From the NCBI GenBank assembly GCA_947465395.1, contig CANIAL010000005.1, forward strand, positions 1 to 64,000: a stretch of DNA of 64,000 nucleotides, written 5' to 3'. Below, piece after piece: positions 8,825 through 17,761 of this stretch (positions within the stretch are counted from its first letter, which is position 1; each line of letters opens with the position of its first letter). This DNA is from Alphaproteobacteria bacterium (lineage in GTDB: Bacteria > Pseudomonadota > Alphaproteobacteria > Micropepsales > Micropepsaceae). The position numbers and the translations under genes are program-made. Under the pieces are notes generated by a model. The model did not search any database and had not been told where the DNA came from. It saw nothing but the letters and a program-made list of their open reading frames with translations.

Positions 8825-10744
8825 TTATTGGCGCGCCGCCAGCAACTGGTCCAGCAAGGCCGGCTGGCCTTCCACCCGTTCCAGATGCGGATAGCGCAAG
8901 CCCCCGTGATAGGCGATGTTCAGGGTGCGCCAGGCCCCGTCGCGCTTGACCAATAGCGTAATTGGCTCCTTGGCCGTCTTGGCTTCGGTGATGGCGTCGC
9001 GCATTTCCTCGCCGTCATAATCCACGCCATTCACCGCCATGACCTGGCTGCCAATGGTGATGCCCGCATTGAATGCCGGGCCGTCCCAGGCCACGTCTGT
9101 CACCATGCCCTTGTTGTCCAGGATCAAGCCCAGCGAGAAACTGAAATTGTCGCGCTTGCGCCGCGCGTCATCCACCTTGTTCCGCTCCGACTGTGTTTCG
9201 CTGTATGTCAGCCGATAGCCGCCGCGCGTTACGCCATCCAGCGGCGGATTGACCGCCAGCGCCAGCCGGGTTTTCAGGAACCCGGCCCAGTCGTACGGCA
9301 GCACGCTGTTCAGCCCCTTCACCACATCGTCGAAGGTATAGGTGACCGGCACGAAACTGCCGTCATCAATGCCGAAGAACGTGCGCGCAAAGTCATCCAG
9401 CGATTTCTGTCCCTTTGTCCGCTCCCGGATCAGGGAATCTGCGTCCAGCCACAGCAGCAGGCCTTCATTGTAGTAATCCTCGCTGCGCTGGTAGCTGCGC
9501 CACGGGATGGGCGCGCGGTGCGCGATGATGGGATCGTTGGTGGTGTCAGCCAGCGGCCGCCATTGCCGCCCCGCCAATGTGCCGTAATAGGCAGCATTGT
9601 CCGCAAAGGAATCCAGCGCCTGCTGTTTCGTCCAAAGCCCGGACCGCGCCGCCAGCACAAAGCCCCAGAATTGCGTCTGGCCTTCATAGACCCAGAGCAG
9701 GCTGCCGCCCATCGGGACATTATAGTTTGGCGTCCACAAATCGGCGGGGCGGCGGAACTTGCCGTTCCAGGAATGGGTATATTCATGCGCCAGCAAATCG
9801 CGGCCAGAACTGGACTTGTCCCACTGGCTGAAATATTTCGCGGTGGTGATGTCCTCGCTGGAGCGGTGATGCTCCAGCCCCTCGCCCGTGACATGGTCGG
9901 ACAGGCCCAACAGGAAATCATAATGGTCGTAATGATGCGAGCCATACAGACGATAGGCCTGCTGGATCAGGGCGCGGTGGGGCGCGATCTGCGCCTCCGT
10001 CGCCTTCAGTTGCGCGGGCCGGTCCGCCGCCACCGCCAGGCGCACATGCGTGGCCGGATCAAGGTCAATATGCGTGAAATGCCTGCCCGCCAGAACGGGC
10101 GAATCCACCAATGTCTCCAGCGGCACCGTCTTGAAGCGGCCGCCCTCGCCCGCCTCCATCGCCGTTCCCATCCGCCAGCCCGCGGGCAGTTTCAGTTCGG
10201 CGGAGACGGGAATGCGGCGCGCGAAATAACCTGCCGGGTACAGCACCACCGCGTTCCATTGCAGATCCAGCATCACATCGGTGAAAACCACCCGGCCTTC
10301 CTTTGATTCCACGGGCGATAGGAACTGGAAATCGGCGGTGACATTGGATGCGCCCTCCGGCACCTCCACATGAAAGGCATAGACATCCACCGTGTCGCGC
10401 ACCCATGGAATAACGCGGTTGCCGGCATGGATGACAAGGCCCGACAGCTTGTCTATCGGCCCCACCGGCGAATGATTGCCCGGCAGCCATTTGGGATAGA
10501 GCAAAGTCAGGCGGCCAGGTTTGGCCACCGGGATCACTTCATGCATCCGCATGATGCCGCGCGCCGTGTCGGTGGCGTCCACGGTGAGCTGGAGAATGCC
10601 ACCGGGATAGGCGATATCCAGGGGCGCGGGAATGGCGGGCGGCAGCGCCGCGGGCATGGGGCCGGGATAGTTGGCGGGAGAATTAGTCTGTGCGTCTGCT
10701 GCGCCGACCAGACCCAAGAATAACAGTGCCGCGATTGCCCGCAT
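8825..10744 (-). CDS. M61-family metallopeptidase with C-terminal PDZ domain
   Basis: This 639-residue exported zinc peptidase has a signal peptide (about 1-18, ending GAADA), an N-terminal beta domain and a thermolysin-like catalytic domain with HEYTH at residues 320-324 followed by SWNGKFRRP. A C-terminal PDZ domain includes the segment DVAWDGPAFNAGI. The family is typified by Sphingomonas glycyl aminopeptidase and probably acts on peptides in the periplasm. It is transcribed alone; the phosphomannomutase gene ends 70 bp upstream on the same strand. Confidence 0.9.
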   Translation of the reverse strand: MRAIAALLFLGLVGAADAQTNSPANYPGPMPAALPPAIPAPLDIAYPGGILQLTVDATDTARGIMRMHEVIPVAKPGRLTLLYPKWLPGNHSPVGPIDKLSGLVIHAGNRVIPWVRDTVDVYAFHVEVPEGASNVTADFQFLSPVESKEGRVVFTDVMLDLQWNAVVLYPAGYFARRIPVSAELKLPAGWRMGTAMEAGEGGRFKTVPLETLVDSPVLAGRHFTHIDLDPATHVRLAVAADRPAQLKATEAQIAPHRALIQQAYRLYGSHHYDHYDFLLGLSDHVTGEGLEHHRSSEDITTAKYFSQWDKSSSGRDLLAHEYTHSWNGKFRRPADLWTPNYNVPMGGSLLWVYEGQTQFWGFVLAARSGLWTKQQALDSFADNAAYYGTLAGRQWRPLADTTNDPIIAHRAPIPWRSYQRSEDYYNEGLLLWLDADSLIRERTKGQKSLDDFARTFFGIDDGSFVPVTYTFDDVVKGLNSVLPYDWAGFLKTRLALAVNPPLDGVTRGGYRLTYSETQSERNKVDDARRKRDNFSFSLGLILDNKGMVTDVAWDGPAFNAGITIGSQVMAVNGVDYDGEEMRDAITEAKTAKEPITLLVKRDGAWRTLNIAYHGGLRYPHLERVEGQPALLDQLLAARQ

Positions 10745-10814
10745 GACCAGCCCCCCAAAAGCTGGGCCTAGACTAGCAAGCGGGGGACGGAAGGCGAGTC
10801 AGATTTTCTGCCCG

Positions 10815-12314
10815 TTATATCTTCTGATCATATTCGCCCACTTCCGGATGGCGCGACAGGCGCTGGTCCAGGTCGGCGAACATGGCCCGCATCTGGGCTT
10901 CCGAGGCAGGACTTTCCACCACTACCACCAAAGACGGCTTGTTGGAGGAGGCCCGCACCAGCCCCCAGGTGCCGTCTTCCAGGGTGACGCGCACGCCATT
11001 GACGGTGACGATGCTGGCGATGTTCTGGCCCAGCAGTTTGGTCCCGGCCTCTTTCAGCGCCGCATATTCCGCCGTCATCGCATCCACCACAGCGTATTTT
11101 TTGTCGTCGGGGCAGAAGGGCGCCATGGTGGGCGAGCCGAAGCTTTGCGGCAGGCCGTCATAAAGACCGGAGAGTTTCGCGCCCGGTCCCGCCCGGTCCA
11201 GCATTTCCAGCACCTGGATCGCGGCCACGATGGCGTCGTCATAGCCAAGCCCGATGGGCGGGTTGAAGAAGAAGTGCCCGGACTTTTCGAAGCCCGCCAG
11301 CGCCTTCAATTCCGCCGTGCGGCGCTTGATATAGGAATGGCCCGTCTTCCAGTAGTCCGTCTTCACGCCATTCTTCTTCAGGACCGGATCGGTCAAATAA
11401 AGCCCGGTGGATTTCACATCCACCACGAATTGTGCGTTTGGGTGCCGCGCCGACAGGTCGCGCGCCAGCATGACGCCGATCTTGTCCGCGAAAATCTCAC
11501 GCCCCCGGTCATCCACCACGCCGCAGCGGTCGCCATCGCCGTCAAAGCCGAGACACAGATCCGCGCCTTCGGCCTTCACCGCCGCGCCCATGGAATGCAA
11601 CATTTCCATGTCTTCGGGGTTGGGATTGTATTTTGGGAAAGTGAAATCCAGCTCGGTGTCCATGCCGATCACCTCGGCCCCAATGCGGCGCAAGGCCTCG
11701 GGCGCAAAGGCGCCCGCCGTGCCATTGCCACAGGCAGCGATCACCTTGATGGGCCGCGACAGCTTGTGGCCCTTGGTGACGGCGCCCAGATACTGCTCGC
11801 GCATGTCCGGCACGGTGATGCAGGAACCGCCGGGCCGTTCCTGGCCCAAGCCCTCCAGCACGATTTTCTTCAGCGCGTTGATTTCGTCCGGGCCAAAGGT
11901 CAACGGCCGCGCCGCGCCCATCTTCACTCCCGTCCAGCCATTTTCATTGTGGCTGGCGGTGACCATGGCGACGGCGGGACAGTCCAGCGCGAATTGCGCG
12001 TAATAGGCCACCGGGGACAGCGCCAGGCCAATGTCATGCACCTGGCAGCCGGCGCGCATCAGGCCCAGCATCAGCGCCTGTTTCACAGACAGCGAATATT
12101 CGCGATAGTCATGCCCCGTGACGATGCGGGGGGCCACGCCCAAGGCGTGCAGATAAGTGCCCAGGCCCAGACCCAGCGCCTGAATGCCCAGAAGGTTGAT
12201 CTCCTTTCCCAGCAGCCAGCGCGCATCATATTCGCGGAAGCCGTTGGCGGTGACCAGGGGCAGATTTTCGTAATCGGCCGTATTGGGGCGGAGGTCCGAG
12301 CGGGGCTTTATCAT
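10815..12314 (-). CDS. phosphomannomutase/phosphoglucomutase (alpha-D-phosphohexomutase)
   Basis: This 499-residue enzyme interconverts the 1- and 6-phosphates of mannose or glucose for GDP-mannose or UDP-glucose synthesis. The phosphoserine loop is TASHNENGWTG, the Mg site is GFDGDGDRCGVVDD, and the C-terminal phosphate-binding loop RASSNKP is present. This matches PgmG/AlgC-type bifunctional PMM/PGM rather than GlmM. ATG 12314 is the likely start. A zinc-ribbon gene ends 31 bp upstream on the same strand and probably shares its promoter. Confidence 0.92.
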   Translation of the reverse strand: MIKPRSDLRPNTADYENLPLVTANGFREYDARWLLGKEINLLGIQALGLGLGTYLHALGVAPRIVTGHDYREYSLSVKQALMLGLMRAGCQVHDIGLALSPVAYYAQFALDCPAVAMVTASHNENGWTGVKMGAARPLTFGPDEINALKKIVLEGLGQERPGGSCITVPDMREQYLGAVTKGHKLSRPIKVIAACGNGTAGAFAPEALRRIGAEVIGMDTELDFTFPKYNPNPEDMEMLHSMGAAVKAEGADLCLGFDGDGDRCGVVDDRGREIFADKIGVMLARDLSARHPNAQFVVDVKSTGLYLTDPVLKKNGVKTDYWKTGHSYIKRRTAELKALAGFEKSGHFFFNPPIGLGYDDAIVAAIQVLEMLDRAGPGAKLSGLYDGLPQSFGSPTMAPFCPDDKKYAVVDAMTAEYAALKEAGTKLLGQNIASIVTVNGVRVTLEDGTWGLVRASSNKPSLVVVVESPASEAQMRAMFADLDQRLSRHPEVGEYDQKI

Positions 12315-12345
12315 AAAGCGGTTCTAACGGGCGCGGCGTTGCCGC

Positions 12346-12537
12346 TCAACCCGGCTCGTGCGGGCCCAGGCTGCCATCCTTGCCTTCAAAGCGGGGATTG
12401 GAGAGGTCGTACGTGTCATAGCCGCAATGGGGACAGGCGGGAATCACTGTGCCTTTTTCCAGCCGCGTCGGCTTGTGGCAACGCTCGCACCGGTAGTCGG
12501 CGCTTTCGCGCGCTATTTCGCCAATCTTCTCGCTCAT
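12346..12537 (-). CDS. small zinc-ribbon protein
   Basis: This 63-residue protein has two CxxC knuckles, YRCERCHK and ACPHCGYD, about 14 residues apart, a rubredoxin-like zinc ribbon that should bind one Zn. ATG 12537 is preceded by a GAGGA Shine-Dalgarno, so the upstream in-frame extension is not needed. No specific function can be assigned; such ribbons act in RNA, DNA or protein contacts. It is the first gene of a probable operon with the phosphohexomutase, and its promoter shares the 12538-12701 spacer with a CtrA box. Confidence 0.75.
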   Translation of the reverse strand: MSEKIGEIARESADYRCERCHKPTRLEKGTVIPACPHCGYDTYDLSNPRFEGKDGSLGPHEPG

Positions 12538-12639
12538 GAATATCCTCAGCTCTCTTGGTGGGAACGCAGGGATGCCAACGCTGTTCCATGCCGAAAAGTC
12601 CAATAAAAGGCTGTTTTACAAGCAATCTGAACGCCCGCC

Positions 12640-12655
12640 TTAACCGGGACTTAAC
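12640..12655 (+). promoter_or_regulatory. CtrA box (TTAA-N7-TTAAC)
   Basis: TTAACCGGGACTTAAC is a perfect match to the CtrA consensus. It lies 47 bp before the ATG at 12702 and 103 bp before the divergent zinc-ribbon start, so it could serve either gene. CtrA is the cell-cycle master regulator of alphaproteobacteria; the assignment rests on motif match only. Confidence 0.65.
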
Positions 12656-12674
12656 AGCGCGGCCCCTAGTCTTT

Positions 12675-12700
12675 GCCCGAAATTTTCGGAAAATTCGGGC
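12675..12700 (+). promoter_or_regulatory. hairpin just before a start codon
   Basis: GCCCGAAATTTTC and GAAAATTCGGGC pair with one bulge. The stem ends one base before the ATG at 12702, where a ribosome-binding site should be. The only purine run (GGA) sits in the loop. It may control translation, or mark a leaderless or weakly translated gene. Confidence 0.45.
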
Positions 12701-12701
12701 C

Positions 12702-13232
12702 ATGGCAAAGGCGCAGTTCCACAAGAACCAGCGTGTGTACGTCAAGCCGGTCGGCACCTGGGCGCTGATCGAGCATGTGGTGCCGCACTGGGCCAAGGGC
12801 CTGGATGAACCCATCCGCGTTCATTACGATGTGGGCCTGGGCCGCGAATTCGCCGCCGAGGAACTGCTCAGCGAAGAACCCATGAGCGAGAACGGCCAAG
12901 CTTCCGCCCATGAATGGCGCGTGGTGCGCGCCCGCAACAAGTGGCAGCCGGCGGAAGATTGCGCCCGCCATCCCGTTCCCGGCACCTATCCCGTGGTGGT
13001 GACCAGCGATGCGGAATGGGGCGGCTGGCGCGTGCCGGGCGCGGAATATGACCTGGACCCCCTGAAGGTGGAAGAACAGGCGCGGCTGATCGCCAGCGCG
13101 CCGCTGCTGGCATCCTTTGCCAGCGGGCTGGTGGATTGGGCGCGCAAGTCGGGCGAGGACATGCCCAACGCTCTGGTGGAATTGGCGCACAGCGCGCATG
13201 ACATATTGGCCCATGTGAAGGGCCAGACGTGA
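12702..13232 (+). CDS. conserved hypothetical protein, CtrA-box gene
   Basis: This 176-residue soluble protein begins MAKAQFHKNQRVYVKPVG. It shows an SH3-like N-terminal strand set, a middle part with conserved-looking Trp residues (EWRVVRARNKWQP, DAEWGGWRVPG) and a helical C-terminus (residues 115-176). No signal peptide or TM segment is seen. I do not recognise a named family, though it resembles uncharacterised alphaproteobacterial proteins. The ATG at 12702 lacks a normal Shine-Dalgarno and follows a hairpin; a CtrA box lies upstream. The membrane-protein gene begins 1 bp after its stop, so they are probably one transcript. Confidence 0.75.
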   Translation: MAKAQFHKNQRVYVKPVGTWALIEHVVPHWAKGLDEPIRVHYDVGLGREFAAEELLSEEPMSENGQASAHEWRVVRARNKWQPAEDCARHPVPGTYPVVVTSDAEWGGWRVPGAEYDLDPLKVEEQARLIASAPLLASFASGLVDWARKSGEDMPNALVELAHSAHDILAHVKGQT

Positions 13233-13233
13233 G

Positions 13234-14883
13234 ATGAAGCCGTTTCCCGTCGCGGCGGCGCTGCGCTTCTGCGTTCTGCTGGCGGGATTTTCGCTTCTGA
13301 CCGCGCTTTTCTTCTGGCCCGTGGTGGCCCATCCCGCGGCGCAGTTGCTGGGCCCGCCGGAAGACAATTACCAGGATTTCTGGAACAGCTGGTACGCGGC
13401 GCGCGGGCACGCCGATGGTTTCTTTTTCACGCGGCTGATTTTTTATCCCGAAGGCGCGTCGCTCACCTATCATTTCTTCGCCTATCCGCAGATCGCGCTG
13501 GTCTGGGGTTTGAGCAAGATATTCGGCACCGCGTTGCCGACTTTGATCGCGCTGCAGAACCTCACCATCCTCTTGTCATTCCCGCTGGCGGGCGTGAGCG
13601 GCTTTTATCTTTGCCGCCACTTGACCGGCAGCAGCATCGGCGCGCTGGCAGGCGGTTTCATCCTTGCTTTCAATCCCGCCCATGTGGCGCAGGCCATGCA
13701 TCATGCCCATGTGGCGGGGATCGAGTTCCTGCCCGCCTTTGTGCTGTGCTATCTGATCGGTCTGGAACGCAAAAGCTGGGCATGGCTGGCAGGCGCGGCA
13801 GGTTTCTATGCCCTCAGCGCCCTCTCCTGCTGGTATTATCTTTTCTACGGCTTTTATTATCTCTGTTTCCATTTGCTGTACCTGCGCGTGCATCAGCACA
13901 AATGGCCACGCGGCTGGGGGCTGGTGGCGCCCGCATCGGTGACGGCCGCCACGGCGCTGTTGTTGTCACCGCTGATCATACCCATGCTGGCGGCGGGAAC
14001 GCATGAAGCGGCTTACCAGCCCGGCGGCAATATCTTCGTGGCCGACATGCTGGCCTGGACGGCCTTTCCGCCCACGCATTTGCTGGCGGACTGGAGCGTA
14101 TCGCTGTATCGCCGCTTCACGGGCGATGCCTGGGAAGCCACGGTCTATCTGGGGCTGGCGAATATGGCGCTGCTAGCGCTGGGGTTCGTGCTGGCAAAAG
14201 ACAGGCGCGTGTTGTGGTACGCGATGGGCGGCATGATCTTCTTCGCCGTGCTGGCCAGCGGCGACGCGCTGCATTGGGCGGGCGCGACCCTGCCCGTGCA
14301 CATGCCCGGCATCGTGCTGTCACAGCTTCCCTTCTTCGCCAATGTGCGCACACCGGCGCGGGCGGTGGTGTTCGTCTATCTGTTCCTGGGTATCGGCGTG
14401 GCGGGCGCCATCGCGGCGCTGAAGATGCAGCACGAAATCTGGTCGCGCGCCGCCGTGACGGTGCTGGCATTCCTGATGCTGCTGGATTTTGCGCCCGCCC
14501 GCATCGCCACCGCACCGCTGACCTGCGCGCCGGAACTGGCCGTGCTGGCGCGCGACAGCGGCACCTTCGGCGTGCTGGACCTTCCCAGCGGCTATGTGGA
14601 AATCAACAGCTATATGGCGGCGCAGGCCTGTCATGGCCGCCCCATCGCGCAGGGCATCATCGCCCGCAAGCTGGACGCCAGCCTGATTGACCACCTGGAG
14701 AAAAAGGATACCGCCCGCCAGCGCGAGCAACTTCAAAAGGCCGGCGTGAAATACATCCTGTTGCACAAGCCCAAAGACGGACTTTACGCCTGGACCGGCT
14801 ATGACGGTTCCGAAGCCGCCTGGCGGCAGAATTACCAAGCGGTGATGGACGGTCCCGCCATGAGCGTCCTTCAGGTCTATTGA
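13234..14883 (+). CDS. polytopic membrane protein, GT-C glycosyltransferase-like
   Basis: This 549-residue protein has around eleven hydrophobic segments spread from residue 8 to 430 and a soluble C-terminus of about 110 residues. The first outer loop carries acidic and aromatic residues (PPEDNYQDFWNSWYAARG), a placement seen in GT-C lipid-linked glycosyltransferases and YfhO-like proteins. No sharper family call is possible by eye. It follows the 12702 gene by 1 bp and precedes pepN by 49 bp. A role in envelope glycan assembly is a guess from fold type only. Confidence 0.7.
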   Translation: MKPFPVAAALRFCVLLAGFSLLTALFFWPVVAHPAAQLLGPPEDNYQDFWNSWYAARGHADGFFFTRLIFYPEGASLTYHFFAYPQIALVWGLSKIFGTALPTLIALQNLTILLSFPLAGVSGFYLCRHLTGSSIGALAGGFILAFNPAHVAQAMHHAHVAGIEFLPAFVLCYLIGLERKSWAWLAGAAGFYALSALSCWYYLFYGFYYLCFHLLYLRVHQHKWPRGWGLVAPASVTAATALLLSPLIIPMLAAGTHEAAYQPGGNIFVADMLAWTAFPPTHLLADWSVSLYRRFTGDAWEATVYLGLANMALLALGFVLAKDRRVLWYAMGGMIFFAVLASGDALHWAGATLPVHMPGIVLSQLPFFANVRTPARAVVFVYLFLGIGVAGAIAALKMQHEIWSRAAVTVLAFLMLLDFAPARIATAPLTCAPELAVLARDSGTFGVLDLPSGYVEINSYMAAQACHGRPIAQGIIARKLDASLIDHLEKKDTARQREQLQKAGVKYILLHKPKDGLYAWTGYDGSEAAWRQNYQAVMDGPAMSVLQVY

Positions 14884-14932
14884 TTTCAGCAATCGCGGAT
14901 GCGTCAATGGGTTTCCCGCACAGGAACCCATC

Positions 14933-17512
14933 ATGCAGACCGCCATTCGCCTGGCCGATTACCATCCGCCGGATTTTCACATCAGCAAGGTCGCGCTGGA
15001 CTTCGCGCTGGACCCGGAAGCCACGCGTCTCACCGCCCGGCTCGAGATCAAGCGCAACGGCAATCACAAAAGGCCACTGGTGCTGGCGGGTGAGAAACTG
15101 AAGCTGATATCGCTGGCGCTGGATGGCAAAAAGCCTGTCCACATTGTGGATAGCGAGGGCCTCACCGTCGAAAATGTGCCCGATGCCTTCACCCTGGAAA
15201 GCGTCTGCGAGATTTCGCCCGCATCCAACACGGCCCTGGAGGGGCTTTATCGCGCGGGCGGGCTGTTCTGCACGCAATGCGAGCCGGAAGGCTTCCGGCG
15301 TATCACTTTCTTCCTGGACCGGCCCGACAATCTTTCCGTTTTCACGGTGCGGCTGGAAGCGGACAAGGCGCAATATCCCGTGCTGCTCTCCAACGGCAAC
15401 AGGATGGAAAGCGGCGACCTGCCCGGCGGCAAGCATTTCGCGCTATGGCACGATCCCTTTCCCAAGCCGTCCTATCTGTTTGCGCTGGTGGCCGGCGATC
15501 TGGGCGCCATCCATGACCGCTTCACCACGGCATCAGGCCGCGATGTGGCCCTTTCCATCTTTGTCGAGCATGGCAATGAGCCGCGCGCGCTCTACGCCAT
15601 GGATTCGCTGAAGCGGGCCATGAAATGGGACGAAGAGACTTATGGCCGCGAATATGACCTGGATATTTTCATGATCGTGGCGGTGTCGGCCTTCAACATG
15701 GGGGCGATGGAGAACAAGGGCCTCAACATCTTCAATGATAAGGTTCTGCTGGCATCCCCCAACACCGCCACCGACGATGATTATGCCCGCATCGAAAGCG
15801 TGGTGGCCCATGAATATTTCCACAACTGGACCGGCAACCGCATCACTTGCCGCGACTGGTTCCAGCTGTCCTTGAAGGAAGGCCTGACGGTTTTCCGCGA
15901 CCAGAGCTTTTCCGGCGACATGCGCAGCCACGGCGTCAAGCGGATCGAGGATGTGCGCGGGCTTCGCGGCCGCCAGTTCCAGGAAGATGCCGGCCCGCTG
16001 GCCCATCCCGTGCAGCCGCAAAGCTATATCGCCATCGACAATTTCTATACCGCCACGGTTTACGAAAAAGGCGCCGAGGTGATCGGCATGCTGCAGACGC
16101 TGGCCGGGCGGCAAGGCTATCGCAAGGCGACGGACCTCTATTTCGAACGCCATGACGGCCAGGCCGCCACGGTGGAAGACTGGGTCAAATGTTTTGAAGA
16201 CAGTGGCGGGCGCGACCTTTCCCAGTTCCGCCGCTGGTATCGCCAATCCGGCACGCCGGTCATCGTGGCGGACGGAAAATATGACGCCGCCGCGCAGACC
16301 TATGCGCTGGAATTGTCGCAGCAGCTTTCGCCCACACCGGGCCAAGCCGGCAAAGAAGCCTTCCATGTGCCGGTGCGGCTGGGCCTGATCGGCAAATCGG
16401 GCGCGCTGCCGCTTACTCTTGAGGGCGAGAACGCGCCGGGACCACAAAGCCGCGTGCTGGAATTGCAGCAGATGCGCCAGCGTTTCCTGTTCACGGGCGT
16501 CACCGAAGAGCCGCTGCTGTCATTGGGCCAGGGTTTTTCCGCGCCGGTGATTTTCCGCCAGCAGATCAGCCGGTCGGGCCGCGCCCGGCTGATGGGCCAT
16601 GACCCGGATGCCTTCAACCGCTGGGAATCCGGCCAGGCGCTGGCGGCCAGCATCATGCTGGAAGGCGGCGGCAACACAGACTTTGTCAGCGCCATGGGCG
16701 CCGTGCTGGCGGATGCGCCCGCCGATCCCGCCTTCGCCGCGCAGATGCTTGCCCTGCCCGGCGAAAGCGAGCTGGCGTCGAAAGGCTCCCCTGCCGACCC
16801 GGAAGCAATCTTCGCGGCACGGCTGGCACTGGTGCGTGCGGTGGCGGAGGCGCACCGGCCGCTGCTGGCGCAGCTTTACGAAAACAACCGTGACAGCGGC
16901 GATTTCAGCCCGGACGCGGAAGCGGCGGGTCGCCGTGCGCTGCGCAATGCCTGTTTGCGCTATCTCACCGCTACGGATGAAGAAGCAGCGGCGGGCCTGG
17001 CCCTTGCCCATTACAAGAACGCCGCCAACATGACCGACATGATCGCGGGACTGGCGGCGCTGGCGCGCATGGACAGCCCGCTGGCCAATGACGGCTTCAA
17101 CCATTTCGCCACACGCTTCCGCGCCGATCCGCTGGTGATGGACAAATGGATGGGGTTGCAGGCGGGATCACCCCGCGCCGACACGGTGGAGCGGGTAAAG
17201 GGGTTGATGCATCACGCCGCCTTTGACATCAAGAATCCCAACCGGGTGCGCGCCCTGATCGGGGCCTTCAGCGCCAATCATCTGCGCTTTCACCAGAAGG
17301 ACGGCGCGGGCTACCGGCTGGTGGGCGATGTGGTGCGAAAGCTGGACCCCATCAATCCGCAGGTGGCCGCAAGGCTGGCGGGCGCGTTTGAAACCTGGCG
17401 GCGTTACGACCCGGCACGCCAGGTCCTGATGCGCGGCGAACTGGAAAGCACGCTCAAGCTCCCAAACCTCTCTCCCAACCTCTACGAAATCTCGAAGAAG
17501 ATTCTGGGCTAG
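14933..17512 (+). CDS. pepN: aminopeptidase N (M1 family)
   Basis: This 859-residue zinc aminopeptidase removes N-terminal residues from cytosolic peptides. The substrate-anchoring motif GAMENKGLNIFND and zinc site HEYFH (293-297) with E316 in SLKEGLTVF are intact. The C-terminal helical domain of the bacterial PepN type runs to ILG. The start MQTAIRLADYHPPDF matches the family, and no signal peptide is present. A structured repeat lies just downstream. Confidence 0.96.
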   Translation: MQTAIRLADYHPPDFHISKVALDFALDPEATRLTARLEIKRNGNHKRPLVLAGEKLKLISLALDGKKPVHIVDSEGLTVENVPDAFTLESVCEISPASNTALEGLYRAGGLFCTQCEPEGFRRITFFLDRPDNLSVFTVRLEADKAQYPVLLSNGNRMESGDLPGGKHFALWHDPFPKPSYLFALVAGDLGAIHDRFTTASGRDVALSIFVEHGNEPRALYAMDSLKRAMKWDEETYGREYDLDIFMIVAVSAFNMGAMENKGLNIFNDKVLLASPNTATDDDYARIESVVAHEYFHNWTGNRITCRDWFQLSLKEGLTVFRDQSFSGDMRSHGVKRIEDVRGLRGRQFQEDAGPLAHPVQPQSYIAIDNFYTATVYEKGAEVIGMLQTLAGRQGYRKATDLYFERHDGQAATVEDWVKCFEDSGGRDLSQFRRWYRQSGTPVIVADGKYDAAAQTYALELSQQLSPTPGQAGKEAFHVPVRLGLIGKSGALPLTLEGENAPGPQSRVLELQQMRQRFLFTGVTEEPLLSLGQGFSAPVIFRQQISRSGRARLMGHDPDAFNRWESGQALAASIMLEGGGNTDFVSAMGAVLADAPADPAFAAQMLALPGESELASKGSPADPEAIFAARLALVRAVAEAHRPLLAQLYENNRDSGDFSPDAEAAGRRALRNACLRYLTATDEEAAAGLALAHYKNAANMTDMIAGLAALARMDSPLANDGFNHFATRFRADPLVMDKWMGLQAGSPRADTVERVKGLMHHAAFDIKNPNRVRALIGAFSANHLRFHQKDGAGYRLVGDVVRKLDPINPQVAARLAGAFETWRRYDPARQVLMRGELESTLKLPNLSPNLYEISKKILG

Positions 17513-17530
17513 AGGAAAACTCAGACCCGC

Positions 17531-17618
17531 CCTCCCCCATTGGGCGAAGCCCATGATGGGGGAGGTGGCTGTAGCTGGCAGGGCGCTTGCGCCCGTGGCC
17601 AGCGAAAGCCGGAGGGGG
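17531..17618 (+). repeat. structured intergenic repeat, copy 1
   Basis: The first hairpin (17531-17565) pairs CCTCCCCCAT with ATGGGGGAGG around an inner stem TGGGC-gaa-GCCCA. The second hairpin (17574-17603) pairs GCTGGC with GCCAGC around GGGCGC-tt-GCGCCC. The unit closes with CCGGAGGGGG. The same plan with different but still paired bases is found at 47143-47239, so this is a repeat family and not a chance terminator. It lies between pepN and a kinase gene. Confidence 0.75.
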
Positions 17619-17651
17619 CAAAAAACAAGCTGAGGCGCGCCCGCACCGGCA

Positions 17652-17667
17652 TTAATACCTTGTTAAC
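17652..17667 (+). promoter_or_regulatory. CtrA box upstream of histidine kinase
   Basis: TTAATACCTTGTTAAC is a perfect TTAA-N7-TTAAC match, 95 bp before the kinase start at 17762. It suggests cell-cycle control of the kinase; this is motif evidence only. Confidence 0.65.
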
Positions 17668-17761
17668 CCTGATAGACGCGCGACTCAGCCTGCGCCAATA
17701 ATCTGTGGGCGAATCAGTGATTCGCTCTGGCCGCAGAAAGCGGCCCTGGGGGTCCACCGTC

